The position numbers and the translations under genes were made by a program. Of a stretch of 64,000 nt of DNA, positions 10,431-22,129 are shown piece after piece. How positions within the stretch are numbered: the first letter of the stretch is position 1; each line of letters begins with the position of its first letter. This DNA is from Siphonodentalium dalli (lineage: Eukaryota > Mollusca > Scaphopoda > Gadilida > Siphonodentaliidae), in contig CP136066.1 of the NCBI GenBank assembly GCA_032622095.1, positions 93,083,319-93,147,318 of the forward strand, read 5' to 3'. The notes under the pieces were generated by a model, which saw nothing but the letters and a program-made list of their open reading frames with translations, did no database searches and was not told the origin of the DNA.

Positions 10431-11429
10431 GCATGTATCTTGAGTGTTTATTGAATTTTTGCACCAGGTGTTTTATATGCAGTTCGGAGGTTTCTTTTTC
10501 AAACGAAATTGAATCTCTTTTGTGTTTCACGTTTGTTTCTCCGACGATATCTGACATGTACTAACTGTAAATTATTAGTAGGCTACGTGGTCACATACCT
10601 CAGTTTACCTACACAATATTATGCTTGAAAGATGCCAACATTACACAGTCACGGTAGGTTACAGTTATTCATACAACCGGCTTGACATCAAGTTAGATCC
10701 TATTTTCGTGCATTCAACAACAACTGCGAATTTAAAGTCACCCCGGCTGAAATACATGTCATGTTACTAGTATATAAAAGCTGTTTTGTTAAGAAAAATG
10801 TCCAACGATTAAATAGTGTGTATATGTAATTGAAAATGGCTTGTTCATTCAGACTTGAAACCCACATGATGTTCATAAGACGTGCGCTCGAATTTGTATG
10901 GTGGAGGTCTTTGTGCATGAAAATTCCAGAATATTATGTGATTTATATTTTTGTCGACAGCAATATTTATCAATGACTATTCTCTTTATGTGAACTATGT
11001 TACTGTCAATATAACAAAAACACTACTTGCCAATGTCTGCACAGTCTATTCCTATCATCAAAGTCTATTGTTACAGCTATTTCCAATGTAGCCATTTTAG
11101 ACAAGCTATTTCGTACACACCTTATCAGAAATTAACAAACGCTCCTTATTGACCATACTCGAGAAACATCGGGAAATATCAATGATAAACCAATCTAGAT
11201 TTATTTACCATTTTAATTAATCTTTTACAAAAAAAAGTGTAAGATAATTTACAATATTTAGTGAAAAAAAATTTGAGCGATAATTATCAAGATTTCTCCA
11301 TGTAAATTTCATCAATGATTATGTCTCGAAAACAAAATCATCAAAAAAGACATACCTAGAACAGGAACGATGCAACAATTACATATATTGCTGGTAAAAT
11401 AATTACCCGCAATAAACATTCTGCGTTCA
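10431..11429. other. Non-coding AT-rich sequence
   Basis: No gene or clear repeat is seen until the satellite begins about 11430. Confidence 0.45.
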
Positions 11430-13107
11430 AACTTTGTACTCAAATATTTCTATAGTGGGGTCGATACCCCTCGTTAGTAATTTGATTTATATGACATGTT
11501 ACTGATGTCCAATCGTCATAAATTTGGTATTGCTAAATCGGCAAATGACTCATCTTGTACCATGCAAAATTTTTCCGTTAAAACTGTTTATAATAATCTC
11601 ACGAAATGTCCCGGAACACAGCCCATAATAAACATTATCCGTTCAAACTGTATACTCAAATATTTCTAGTGGGGTAGATACCCCTTGGTAGTAATTTAAT
11701 TTGTATGACATGTTCCCGATGTCGGATCATAATAAATTTGGTACTGCTAAATCGGCAAATGACTCATCTTGCACCATGCAAATTTTTTTCGTTAAAAATG
11801 TTTTTAGTAATCTCACAAAATGTCCCTGAAAACAGCCCGACAAAGCGCGCCGACCACTATATCCATAATAAACATATCCGTTCAAACTGTATACTCAAAT
11901 ATTTCTAGTGGGGTAGGTACCCCTTGGTAGTAATTTAATTTGTATGACATGTTCCCGACGTCGGATCATAATAAATTTGGTACTGCTAAATCGGCAAATG
12001 ACTCATCTTTCACCATGCAAAACATTTCCATTAAAAATGTTTATAGTAATCTCACAAAATGTCCCGGAAAACAGCCCGTAATTAACATTATCCGTTCATA
12101 CTGTATACTCAAATATTTCTAGTGGGGTAGGTACCCCTTGGTAGTAATTTAATTTGTATGACATGTTCCCGACGTCGGATCATAATAAATTTGGTACTGC
12201 TAAATCGGCAAATGACTCATCTTTCACCATGCAAATAATGTCCGTTAAAAATGTTTATAGTAATCTCACAAAATGTCCCTGAAAACAGCCCGTAATAAAC
12301 ATTATCCGTTCAAACTGTATACTCAAATATTTCTAGTGGGGTAGGTACCCCTTGGTAGTAATTTAATTTGTATGACATGTTCCCGACGTCGGATCATAAT
12401 AAATTTGGTACTGCTAAATCGGAAAATGACTCATCTTTCACCATGCAAAAACTTTCCATTAAAAATGTTTATAGTAATCTCACAAAATGTCCCGGAACAC
12501 AGCCCGTAATAAACATCCGTTCAAACTGTATACTCAAATATTTCTAGTGGGGTAGGTACCCCTTGGTAGTAATTTAATTTGTATGACATGTTCCCGACGT
12601 CAGATCATAATAAATGTGGTACTGCTGAATCGGCAAATGACTCATCTTTCACCATGCAAACATTTCCGTTAAAAATGTTTATAGTAATCTCACAAAATGT
12701 CCCTGAAAACAGCCCGACAAAGCGCGCCAACCACTATATCCGTAATAAACATATCCGCTCAAACTGTATACTCAAATATTTCTAGTGGGCTCGATACCCC
12801 TTGGTAGTAATTTAATTTGTATGACATGTTCCCGACGTCGGATCATAATAAATTTGGTACTGCTAAATCGGCAAATGACTCATCTTTCACCATGCAAAAT
12901 TTTCCGTTAAAAATGTTTATAGTAATCTCACAAAATGTCCCGGAACACAGCCCGTAATAAACATTATCCGTTCAAACTGTATACTCAAATATTTCTAGTG
13001 GGGTAGGTACCCCTTGGTAGTAATTTAATTTGTATGACATGTTCCCGACGTCGGATCATAATAAATTTGGTACTGCTAAATCGGCAAATGACTCATCTTT
13101 CACCATT
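11430..13107 (+). repeat. Satellite array, unit about 214 bp, roughly 8 copies
   Basis: The landmark TATTTCTAGTGGGG recurs at about 11445, 11661, 11900, 12114, 12328, 12539, 12777 and 12990, giving spacings of 216, 239, 214, 214, 211, 238 and 213. Each unit includes GGTACCCCTTGGTAGTAATTTAATTTG, GACATGTTCCCGACGTCGGATCATAATAAA, a stretch ending ACTCATCTTTCACCATGCAAA, and CTCACAAAATGTCCC. Two units carry the same ~25-bp insertion (ACAAAGCGCGCC-ACCACTATATC). The small open frames in some copies are repeat by-products. Confidence 0.95.
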
Positions 13108-13403
13108 TCTTAAGCGCAATTCATTATTAAATGTGAATTTGGCCTCCCATACTATATAGCATATATAGATTGATCTGTTTATGACACTGCCATTTAAAAT
13201 TTATTCAGGGGGGAATCAATGAATATTAATTTTTATTTGCGCTTAAGCGCAAATGATTTGCACTTTTAAAAGTGCAAATGATTTGCGCTTAAGTGCAAAT
13301 GATTTATGCTTAACCGTAAATATTTGCGCTTAAGCGCAAATGATAGAGGTTATTTGCGCTTAAGCGTAAATAAATAATAAATGTGAAAAGGGCCTCCCAT
13401 ACG
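13108..13403. repeat. Palindromic GCGCTTAAGCGC cluster with MITE-like ends
   Basis: TTTGCGCTTAAGCGCAAA or close variants occur several times between 13108 and 13380, as a ladder of overlapping small palindromes. Two copies of the end sequence AAATGTGAA...GGCCTCCCATAC occur, at about 13130-13150 and 13380-13403. The same end closes the 32751-33155 element, so this is probably a rearranged or nested member of that family. Confidence 0.65.
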
Positions 13404-14099
13404 AGCCATAGAAAAGGGACTCCCAGTCCCATACAGAACGATTGTTGGACCATCTAACTGATTTTGGAGGAGAATAAATACAAGCAACTACTGAACAAGT
13501 GAAATTAATAAACAATGATTTATTAAATAATCATCAAATTTGAATATCTCAGCAATAGTCCCTTGCTAGCAGAGTTGAAACGCCATCGGCAAAAACACAA
13601 CGAAAATGGGTGATTGACTTCCCAATGTGCATCGCAGTTTTCGAATCTTTTTCCAAAAAGAATGTGTGGATAAACTGCAGACAATGTTCGGCTCGTGGTA
13701 GATGGACATTCCTCTAACACACAAATCTGAATTTCAAATGTGACTTATCCATTGCGAAACGACAGCGTACAGAATCGACAATCAAATATCAAAATTTATC
13801 GAACATTCTAAGTCAAAACAGCGTCCAATGTTCACAGTTCAGCCACGAACGTATAGTGCGTATCCGATAGTAGTTCTACTGGAAGCAGCAACCTGCAAAA
13901 GCAGTCATGTCTTCTTTGTTGGGGGGGTAGTAATTTTATTGTTTAAAGTTCACCCTGTGCTATGTACTATTAAGTGCCAACCAAATAACTGTTTCCGTCA
14001 AAATAGATAATGAGGTGAGGCATCAGGCTATCATCCAGACACACACAGTCGTAAACACTCGTATCTTTCATACAGCGGGGGATTGTTTTCTTAAATAAG
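13404..14099. other. Non-coding sequence
   Basis: There are short open frames only, none with motif support. Confidence 0.4.
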
Positions 14100-14627
14100 T
14101 GTGCATAACTTGATACAAATATGAATAAATGAACATATATTGAGAATTTTCGCGACGGCGACTTTAAATGTTTCCATGACACAAAGTACAGATGGTTCCA
14201 ATACAGAATAACACATAGAATATTGGGAACCAATAATTTGTTGAAAAACAATTGTTATTTCCGGAGATGAATCGTGTACCTTTTGTAAGACAGATAACGA
14301 AACTATCTTGCACATATTCTACGATTGTAGAATTATTTATGCCTCTGGGCTGAAGTTAAAACATGGATTCCAATATTGCCATAGACCTAACCCCAAATCT
14401 GATCATACATGGTCACGGTATAACAGGAAGAACGTACCCACTTTTATCACTTGTCCGTATAATAATCAAATACAATATATATAGATCAAAACTCAAATTA
14501 CCAAGTATAAAAGCAGAAATATGATTTTATTATAATATTGAAAAGATACATTACTATAAAAACTGCAGACATACGATCTTTGAAAGTCGCTGGTCTAAAT
14601 GGAAAGGTTTACTAGACAAATAATTCA
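14100..14627 (+). mobile_element. Decayed LINE 3' coding end (zf-RVT type)
   Basis: In pieces, with frameshifts, the plus strand encodes text typical of the end of a non-LTR retrotransposon polymerase. This includes KYRWFQYRITHRILGTNN, a CTFCKTDNETILHIFYDC zinc-finger-like stretch (zf-RVT), and a C-terminal FYYNIEK...RWSKWKGLL before a stop near 14622. The frame is broken several times, so this is a dead fragment. Its exact clade cannot be assigned by eye. Confidence 0.7.
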
Positions 14628-15420
14628 TACGGTATATATTTCGTCAATCCAAATCGCTTGGTATTCAAACGTGCTCGTAAATATAAATGGTCACCATGTA
14701 CTGTTCATGTGTTTAGTTCGTACATGATCATGAGCAATATTTCATGCACAATTACTCGTATTTGGTCAGTGTACTAACATATTGTTGTCTTCAATTATAC
14801 ACGTTATATTTAAACGATGCAAAAACTCGACAAAACAAATGTGAGATTCACATTTCCTTCATATACGGATTAAACTTTTAGCTTGAACATGAACCTCACA
14901 TTAAAATACAACTAAGATGTTTTGCGTGAAATACCACCATTTTACTTTTCTCAATGAACTCATGTAAAGACTCTATTTTCTCCCAACTATATCCATATTC
15001 TATATCTTATTAACCATCCTTTTATATATATATATTATATATAAATATACCCTTTTCTTTTCTCTTAAAAAAAGAACCAATGTTTTCAGCTAAACTGAAC
15101 GTAGTACAAACCACATACTAGTATATACTATTGAATCATGGTGTACGTATATTATACTTTCAGGTTTAAATTGTATTACATATGTTATGTATATTGCTGT
15201 TTTTCTGGTTCAAATAAAAAAATGTCATATCAATCAATTAGATCTAACTATATATGTGTTGGGGGTGTGAGTGTGTGTGCATGGAGTCTTGGGAACATAT
15301 CAATTACACCGTGGCTCAACTTATATAATTGTATGTGTTACAATCAATAGAGCGATTAGGAATGTGGATAGTTTAAATGTTTGAGTAACACTAGATGTCA
15401 ACATGAAGCGATATATATAA
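14628..15420. other. AT-rich non-coding sequence
   Basis: A short TA-rich microsatellite lies near 15025. Nothing else was recognised. Confidence 0.45.
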
Positions 15421-16165
15421 AGTAAAACCCAGAATGGTTGCTGGCGGCCATGTTTTTTTTTTTACGAAATTGATGGCTCTATCTAGAGGTCACCCGAAAA
15501 ATCCATATGAAGTTCGGTGACGACGGTGCGGGATGTGGTCTGTAAGATGTACCAAATGATGTAGTCGTGCAAAAAGTGAAATCCTAGATGGCTGCTGGTG
15601 GCCAAGTTTTTCATCGAAAATTGTTCAAATTCGATAGCTCCCATTTAGAGGTGATCCTAAACATGCCTGTAATTTTCAAAACAATTCTCCAATAAATGAG
15701 GGCTGCGGGGTGTCGATGGATTTACATTTGAAATCCAAGATGGTTGCTGAAAGCCATGTTTTAACGATTTTCAGTCAAAATAGAGACTCACATCTAGAGG
15801 TCACCCCGAAGATCCATTTGAAATTTGACGATGATCGGATGTGGCCTGTAAGGTGTGCCGAATGATTTAGTCATACACAGAGTAAAATCCAAGATGGCCG
15901 CTAGTGGCCATGTTTTTCAATAAAATTCGGAAACAATTGTGGCTCCCATCTAGAGGTTACCTCGAAGATTCATATTAATTTTTTTGTGATGATCGGATGA
16001 GGGTTGTGGCCTGGTGGGTGTGGCAACGGATTTAGTCATGCAAAGAGTAAAATCGAAGATGGCTGCCGTCGTCCATGTTTTTGTTAACGAATTTCGGTCA
16101 AAATAGGAGGCTCCCATCTAGAGGTCACCGCGAAGATCCATGTGAAGTTTGGTAAATATGTTTGT
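15421..16165 (+). repeat. Degenerate tandem array, unit about 155 bp, about 5 copies
   Basis: Units begin near AAATCCAAGATGGCYGC (about 15430, 15588, 15735, 15888 and 16052). They continue through GGCCATGTTTTT, CTCCCATCTAGAGGTCACC and GAAGATCCATATGAAGTTTGG. Spacing is about 147-165 bp. A separate block of the same unit lies at 18720-19080. Confidence 0.85.
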
Positions 16166-17041
16166 CAACTCTAATGCGTGTTAACTCACGATTGAGTTCA
16201 TTAAAGCATAGCATGACGATCGGATGTGAAATGCGAGCTGCCGATGGATTCAAAATTGAAAATTGATCATAAATGTAGCCAGCTTTTCAAGGGCGATCAC
16301 ATTAGTTGTCACGTTTCTTGCCTTATATGGGTCTAATAAACGAGACTAATTGTTTGGCTAATCACGTTCTTTAGTAGATGAATGAAAAACAACTTACCTG
16401 TACCTTTATAAGGGAGGGCATACATGTAGTTAATCATTTCTAGCTACACCTAATGTTGTGAAATTGCTCGAGTTATATTCCGATAACTTAATAATAGGAA
16501 CCCAGTTTTGGAGCATGACGTCGCCATTTTGGTCGCGTATTCACGCGATGACGAATATTGCGTCATAAAACGATATAATTTGAAAAGCTGGCTAATGTTT
16601 GTGATCGATTTGAAAAGCTGGCTACGAATAGGATCGATGCCTTGTTTAAAATTACCCCATATTGCGGCAATTAGTGTGTTCTCTCCCGATCTTGAATGAG
16701 GAGTGAATGGTCTCGATTATCATGTCAAACAATCATACAACGCGATTCTTAGCAAGACACTGGGTATCTACTCCCCGTGCATTAGTACAGCTGCGGGGAG
16801 GTGGTGAAGGAGTCACAATTTATCCTCGGTGATAATTGTGTAATTGCCATGCACTCATCACTAGCTTGTCCAGGTGGGGTGTCCAACCCTCCATCCAGGT
16901 GATTATGTCAACGTGGTTTATCGTGGAATAAACGACTTGAAATAATTCATTCTCAAAGCATAAAAGCACAGTATAATATAGAGCACCATCCCATCGATAT
17001 TATATGAAGTCTCTTGTGTAATTGCCATGCATTTACAAATT
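16166..17041. other. Non-coding sequence with short repeats
   Basis: GAAAAGCTGGCTA is repeated at about 16582 and 16612, and its inverse TAGCCAGCTTTTC lies near 16276. The word AGGTGGGGTGTCCAACCC near 16870 recurs near 17732. No gene is seen. Confidence 0.5.
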
Positions 17042-17716
17042 GCTGCAGACACACACAGTAGCGTTGGCACAGTAGGTGTGACAATTTATAATGGTGGAGT
17101 TTGGTGACAATTGGCCGTCATAATTAATATGCCATAGCTTGCCATGTCGCCCGCTGCATATTCGCACAGTGAGTCTTCCAGAGTTCGCTATAATAAGCCT
17201 TTTTATTGTTTTGGTCCTTGTATATATTGTTTATTCTAGATACTTTCTCTCAGCTTCATTTCCTCCAACAGTTCCGACACAGCTTCATCGGCCCACATAT
17301 TAATGTTGGCGGAATTATGCGTAGAACAAAACGTCGCAAAAAAAAAATAAACGCAATTGGGGAACTGTCTTAATACCCATACAATTAATATAAGTAGAAA
17401 AACATGCATTGAGATCATATCAATAAAACGGGCATGATATGTGAAATGAGGGATTGCCAGGGTCAAACACAATTCTGGACGGTCGATCGTGCAATTATAT
17501 ATATCGTATACAATGTAGCAAAATGTAATGAGCAGAGATCAACGTTGGTGAAACGCAATGGGTTAATTGGTCCAGTCGACTCATTGTGTGGAAACTCAGC
17601 GGGCAACACGGCTAGCTATGGCACTGAATTATGACGGCCAATTGTCACAAAACTCCACCATAATAAATTATACACCTACTATATGCCATCGCCACTGTGG
17701 TACGTGTGTCCGCAGC
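17042..17716. mobile_element. Element with ~85-bp terminal inverted repeats
   Basis: The left arm runs GCTGCAGACACAC ... AATTGGCCGTCATAATT (to about 17127). The right arm is its inverse, AATTATGACGGCCAATTG ... GTGTGTCCGCAGC (17627-17716), with diverged bases and small indels. The interior shows only short open frames (for example on the minus strand at 17236-17472), with no transposase motif. Confidence 0.7.
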
Positions 17717-18719
17717 CAATGACTTTTTCTAGGTGGTGTGTCCAACCCGTGGTCCAAGTGCTATAATAATGGAATGGCTAATCGCCAGCAATTGAATGGC
17801 ACTGTTAGCGTCGTGTTTTAATGAAAGTTATGGACACCCTCTCAATTAAGGGTCAGGTGACCTCAACTAGCAACTTTCAATGACACAAAATAATGTTGTT
17901 TATGATACTGTTGATAGGAACTAATAACATTTAGCTGCACACACGTTAGCCTGTGTGAGACATGCAACAAAACAGTTAACCTTGTTAAATGCAGATTAGG
18001 CCTATAGTTCAAAATGAACTAGTCTACACGCGACTATTCTATACGTTGTATAGTTCATCTTTATCGGTAATATATGACATATAGAGTTTTTACAAACCCA
18101 GACGAGACACCTGTCAGGCTTTGACACGATTATCATTCAGATAAACATTGATAATATATTTATTCACAATTATTTACCCACCATATACCGTCAAACGAAA
18201 TGTTTTCGCACGAATCGAATATCAATACTTTGACCCATCGATATTTTGTTTGACACCGAGACGATCGAGGCACACTTGTGACACTAACCAGATAGCACAC
18301 ACCGCCCGGCCGATGTCGGCATACATCCGCCGGTACGTATGTCGACGTCGGTCCGATTCTGCCAGGTTAGCTCGTCGGTAAACGCTGCTTGCTGACCAAT
18401 GCATTTTGGTGGGAGTCGTCCGTCGCTATATGCCCATATACCGTCCGCTAGACGGCCAAATGCCGACCAATTGTCGCAATGCATCAAATCTACGTATGTG
18501 TCTGCACATTACATATCATCAGAAATGGTACTTTTGTTTAATACCTCAAAACTATGAATTTGGTCTAAACGTTTGATTTGAAATTTCATGTCACCTATTT
18601 TCAATATAAACATTATTTCTAGTAACATACAAGGGGTGTGCATCGGAAGATGTCGCTCGTCAAGTTTTTTGCCTGAAAGAGTGGATCTGTCGCAAAAGAA
18701 TAATTCGGCCATCCTTTTT
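17717..18719. other. Non-coding sequence
   Basis: A relatively GC-rich island near 18290-18440 has overlapping open frames on both strands. None has a motif. Confidence 0.4.
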
Positions 18720-19080
18720 TAACTAATTTCTGAGAAAAGGGGAGGCTCCCATCTACAGGTCACCCCGAAGATCCATATGAAGTTTGGTGACGATTGGATG
18801 ACAAATGTGACCTTTAATGTGTGCTAAACGATTTAGTCGCACAAAGAGTAAAATCAAAGATGGCCATGTTTTTATCATAATTCGGAAAATGGTAAGCACT
18901 CATCTAGATGCACATGGGCTTGGAACTTGATCAATAATTAGCCTAATTAGCAATATTGGCCCAGGGGTGGGCCAAAATGGCTAATTAGCCTAATTATTGA
19001 TCAAGTTCCAAGCTCCTGTGCTAGAGGTCACCCCAAAGATCCATTGAAGTTTGCTGATGATCAGATGAGGGATGTGCACT
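18720..19080 (+). repeat. Second block of the ~155-bp tandem unit
   Basis: The unit found at 15421-16165 recurs here (GAGGCTCCCATCTACAGGTCACCCCGAAGATCC, AAGATGGCCATG). The second unit is interrupted by a foldback element at 18909-19020. Confidence 0.8.
18909..19020. mobile_element. 112-bp foldback element with CTAGA target duplication
   Basis: The arms GGGCTTGGAACTTGATCAATAATTAG and CTAATTATTGATCAAGTTCCAAGCTCC are inverse copies. CTAGA flanks both sides (18904-18908 and 19021-19025). It occurs only once in the corresponding CATCTAGAGGTCACC site of the uninterrupted tandem units. This shows an insertion with a 5-bp duplication. Confidence 0.85.
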
Positions 19081-19640
19081 CTCGTATAAAAGATTGGCAA
19101 ACCTGGTTTCGAACTCGTTCGAGATATTGTTGAAACAGACCAATATACCAAATATGAATGAAATCGGGTGATGCTTGTTTGAGTTATCGCGCTAACGGTC
19201 TGGCGCCCGTCAGTCCTTCCGGAGTTTCCGGGTGAATACTTTATTTTGGGCTATCGGATCGAAACTAAATTTGGTATGTGAATTTATCAGCTCAAAACAC
19301 AGGTTATGTTCCAATATGGGTCCGTTCCGCCCATTTGTTCCGGAGTTATGGTCCCTTTTCGAATTTTGTCGTTTTGAGGTTTCTAGATGATAACTTTAGT
19401 TTTTGTGATCGGATATGAACCAAATTTGGTATGTGAGGTTATAAGCTCGAATATGGGTTCGTTCCGCCCATTTGTGTGGGAATTATGTTCGTTGTCGACT
19501 TAAAAGTTATATGGTTGTTTCAAATTCAGCTGAATCTCTTGATATTTGGTTCGTGGTTCAAAATCATAAGACAAAGGCCAAGTTTGAATTTGGTCCGATG
19601 AACTTTGACAGAGTTTTAAAAAGCTATCCTTGCTAAAAGA
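19081..19640 (+). repeat. Direct repeats of about 150 bp
   Basis: AAATTTGGTATGTGAATTTATCAGCTC and AATATGGGTCCGTTCCGCCCATTTGTTCCGGAGTTATGG recur within about 150 bp (19268 and 19420; 19314 and 19444), diverged. No gene is seen. Confidence 0.6.
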
Positions 19641-19779
19641 CCACCTTCTCGGAAGACAATTCTGTTTGTAGCTCGTATAATATGTTCATTTCATCTTTAG
19701 TATTTCCTTATTAAAGTAAATTTTACCAGTGATATCGACGGAACTCCATAGCTGCATTATGTGTGAATGCCATGGCACG

Positions 19780-19975
19780 GCGATACTTTATCATTACGTG
19801 ATGAGACTTTATCATTATGATGATGAGACTTTACCATTACGTGATGATATTTTATCATTATGATGATGAAACTTTATCATTTTGATGATGAAACTTTATT
19901 ATTATGAAACTCTATCATTACGTGATGATACTGTATCATTATGACGATGAGACTACGTCATTACATTACACTTTA
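19780..19975 (+). repeat. TTTATCATTACGTGATGAGAC minisatellite, short block
   Basis: The ACTTTATCATTAYGTGATGAGAC / TCATTATGATGATGAGAC units here are the same as in the long array at 24975-25960. Confidence 0.85.
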
Positions 19976-20289
19976 CTGGCTTCAACCATAGAACGCCAGT
20001 CAACAATGCAAATGACCACATCCACGAATGTCTTGCGTATACTATCGAATTGACATACATGCCATATGTACAGTTCTCACTATATATAACTGAATATACT
20101 ACAAAGACAGAATGCGACTGCATTATTTACACTTTGAGCATACTCAGTAAAATTCGGAGGTTTATTTGGAAATTTTATCAAAATAGCACGCTAAGGCTGA
20201 ACCATCAAAGTAGCCTGCAATAATGAATGAGGACACCATCAAATGTTCTTCAAAATATCCATTGCGTCTACTCAAACATATAACAAACA

Positions 20290-20935
20290 CAAGATGCTAA
20301 AATTTCAGTTATATGCATGATTTCATTGATATGTTCAATTGGAAGACAACAATTCACTGGCTTCCTGTGCAGTACAGGATTGAATTTAAAATTATGTTAA
20401 CATTTCGAGCGGTCGAAGGAACGGCACCATATTATATAAAGGAATTAGTCAATCTGAGGCAACCAACCGGATCGATGCAAAAGAGATCAGACGGTAAACG
20501 ACTTCTGATACTTCCTAAGTCCAGTCATCGCACGTTGGGGGATAGAGCTTTCTGTGTTGCCGCACCTACCTTGTGGAACAATCTTCCCAACGATCTCAGA
20601 CTTATTAGTGATGTTATAGAATTCCACAAAATTTTAAAAACTCACCTATTTAAAAACGCATATGGAGTTAACTGACTTAATCTTACTGTTAATGGACGTT
20701 TATGATTTTTATTTCTCAGACTGACTTTAACTGCAGATGTATTTTGAGCATCTTTTTAGGATTCGCGTATCTCTTTGATTCAGTCATTTTAACCCTCATG
20801 TATTTCTTATCCAATCTGTTTTTATTGTATATATACTTTTATCGGCTCTTTTATGTAACAGCGCCTGCGAACACAATTCTGATGTGGGTTAGGCGCTATA
20901 TAAATGTTAATAATAATAATAATAATAATAACTAG
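20290..20935 (+). mobile_element. CR1/L2-like LINE 3' end with TAA tail
   Basis: An open frame at 20313-20675 encodes the typical end of a non-LTR polymerase: TIHWLPVQYRIEFKIMLTF, APYYIKELV, then DRAFCVAAPTLWNNLP and FKILKTHLFKNAY-like text. It ends in a stop at 20673-20675. About 250 bp of 3' UTR follows, then GCGCTATATAAATGTTAATAATAATAA, a simple tail of the kind used by these elements. The 5' part is missing, so the insertion is truncated and dead. Confidence 0.85.
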
Positions 20936-21304
20936 GAGTTAAATTTCTGAAATACCAGAAATTTGATACTTCCATTGAATATTTAATTTTTAATTAACAC
21001 AATCTTTATATTATATGGAAATTATATATCAAATAATTAAAAGAAATAAATAAGAAAAAACAATATCGTGCACAAGCATGCTCGTGACTACATGTATGCA
21101 CTTTGTGTATGTATCCACCTAGTATATGAACTGGAAGTGATCCCAAACATGCCTGATGTATAAATCATCTTGAACGATATAGTTCTCTACTTATAATATT
21201 AATAGTTGCAATAGTATTACCCGATCATGATGGAGACAGAGTATAATAAAAGCCACGCATCCTTTCTGGTGGTAATAGTATTACTTGATCATGACGGTGA
21301 TAGT
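20936..21304. other. AT-rich non-coding sequence
   Basis: No gene is seen. GTAATAGTATTACTTGATCATGA-like words occur twice (about 21212 and 21270). Confidence 0.45.
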
Positions 21305-22102
21305 ATACACTTTTATAACTAATGTGTAGAAACGAATACATATCAAATGTGTAAACCCGATTTATACACACATCAATGTGTAGTTTTGCATATACATGTA
21401 AGTACATGGACCAAGGGCCGTTCTACACATATTGTGTATATTTTGTTACCCACAATTGTGTAAGAATGTAAAGCATGTGCATTGCGGTACTTTCAGTTTC
21501 ATATCGTCTGCTGCAGACGGACGGCCGTATTGTTTGAATTTTTTTTCGGAATACAATCCACAAAGATCGTAGACAAAGAATGTAAGTTCAGAATTTCGAC
21601 ATGTGGGTATATTATTAATGATATATGAGGATTTATTTGTAAAATCTATCATGGCGATTACTACCCTTAGACTCTTAGTTTATTGTTGTAATGATTATAA
21701 TATTATGCAATACGCCACGACACTGGTTGTTAATTTAAAAAAAATTCACAGTACAAAGCAAAAATACTACGTACTATTGTACGCCATGAAAGTTTTAACA
21801 TATATAATTAATACTATACTCATGCACAGGTCTGAGTACTGAACTTTCATTTCTTGTCTACAATCTTTGTGTGTAATAATCTACACAAAATGTGCAAGGG
21901 ATATATGTTGATTATATGCACACAGTTGGGTATAAAAGTGTATAAATTTACCCATTTATTGTGTAAAAATTGTTACAAAATTTGTGTACGTATATGAAAC
22001 TACACATACTGCACACATATGTTTAAGATAAAAAAATGAATGACTGTGTAGCAGGGCTAGATATTTTGTGCAGAAAACCTACACATTAGTGATAAGAGTG
22101 TA
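21305..22102. mobile_element. 0.8-kb element with TACACTTTTATAACTAATGTGTAG ends
   Basis: The left end is TACACTTTTATAACTAATGTGTAG. The right end is its near inverse, CTACACATTAGTGATAAGAGTGTA. The word TGTGTA and its inverse recur throughout the element. Internal frames are short and lack transposase motifs. Confidence 0.65.
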
Positions 22103-22129
22103 ATAAACGGCCGTGCAACATTGTATACT

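Noticed and set aside
11430-13107. Possible CRISPR-like repeat array
   Set aside because: Units are about 214 bp with no short constant repeat and unique spacers; it is a eukaryotic satellite.
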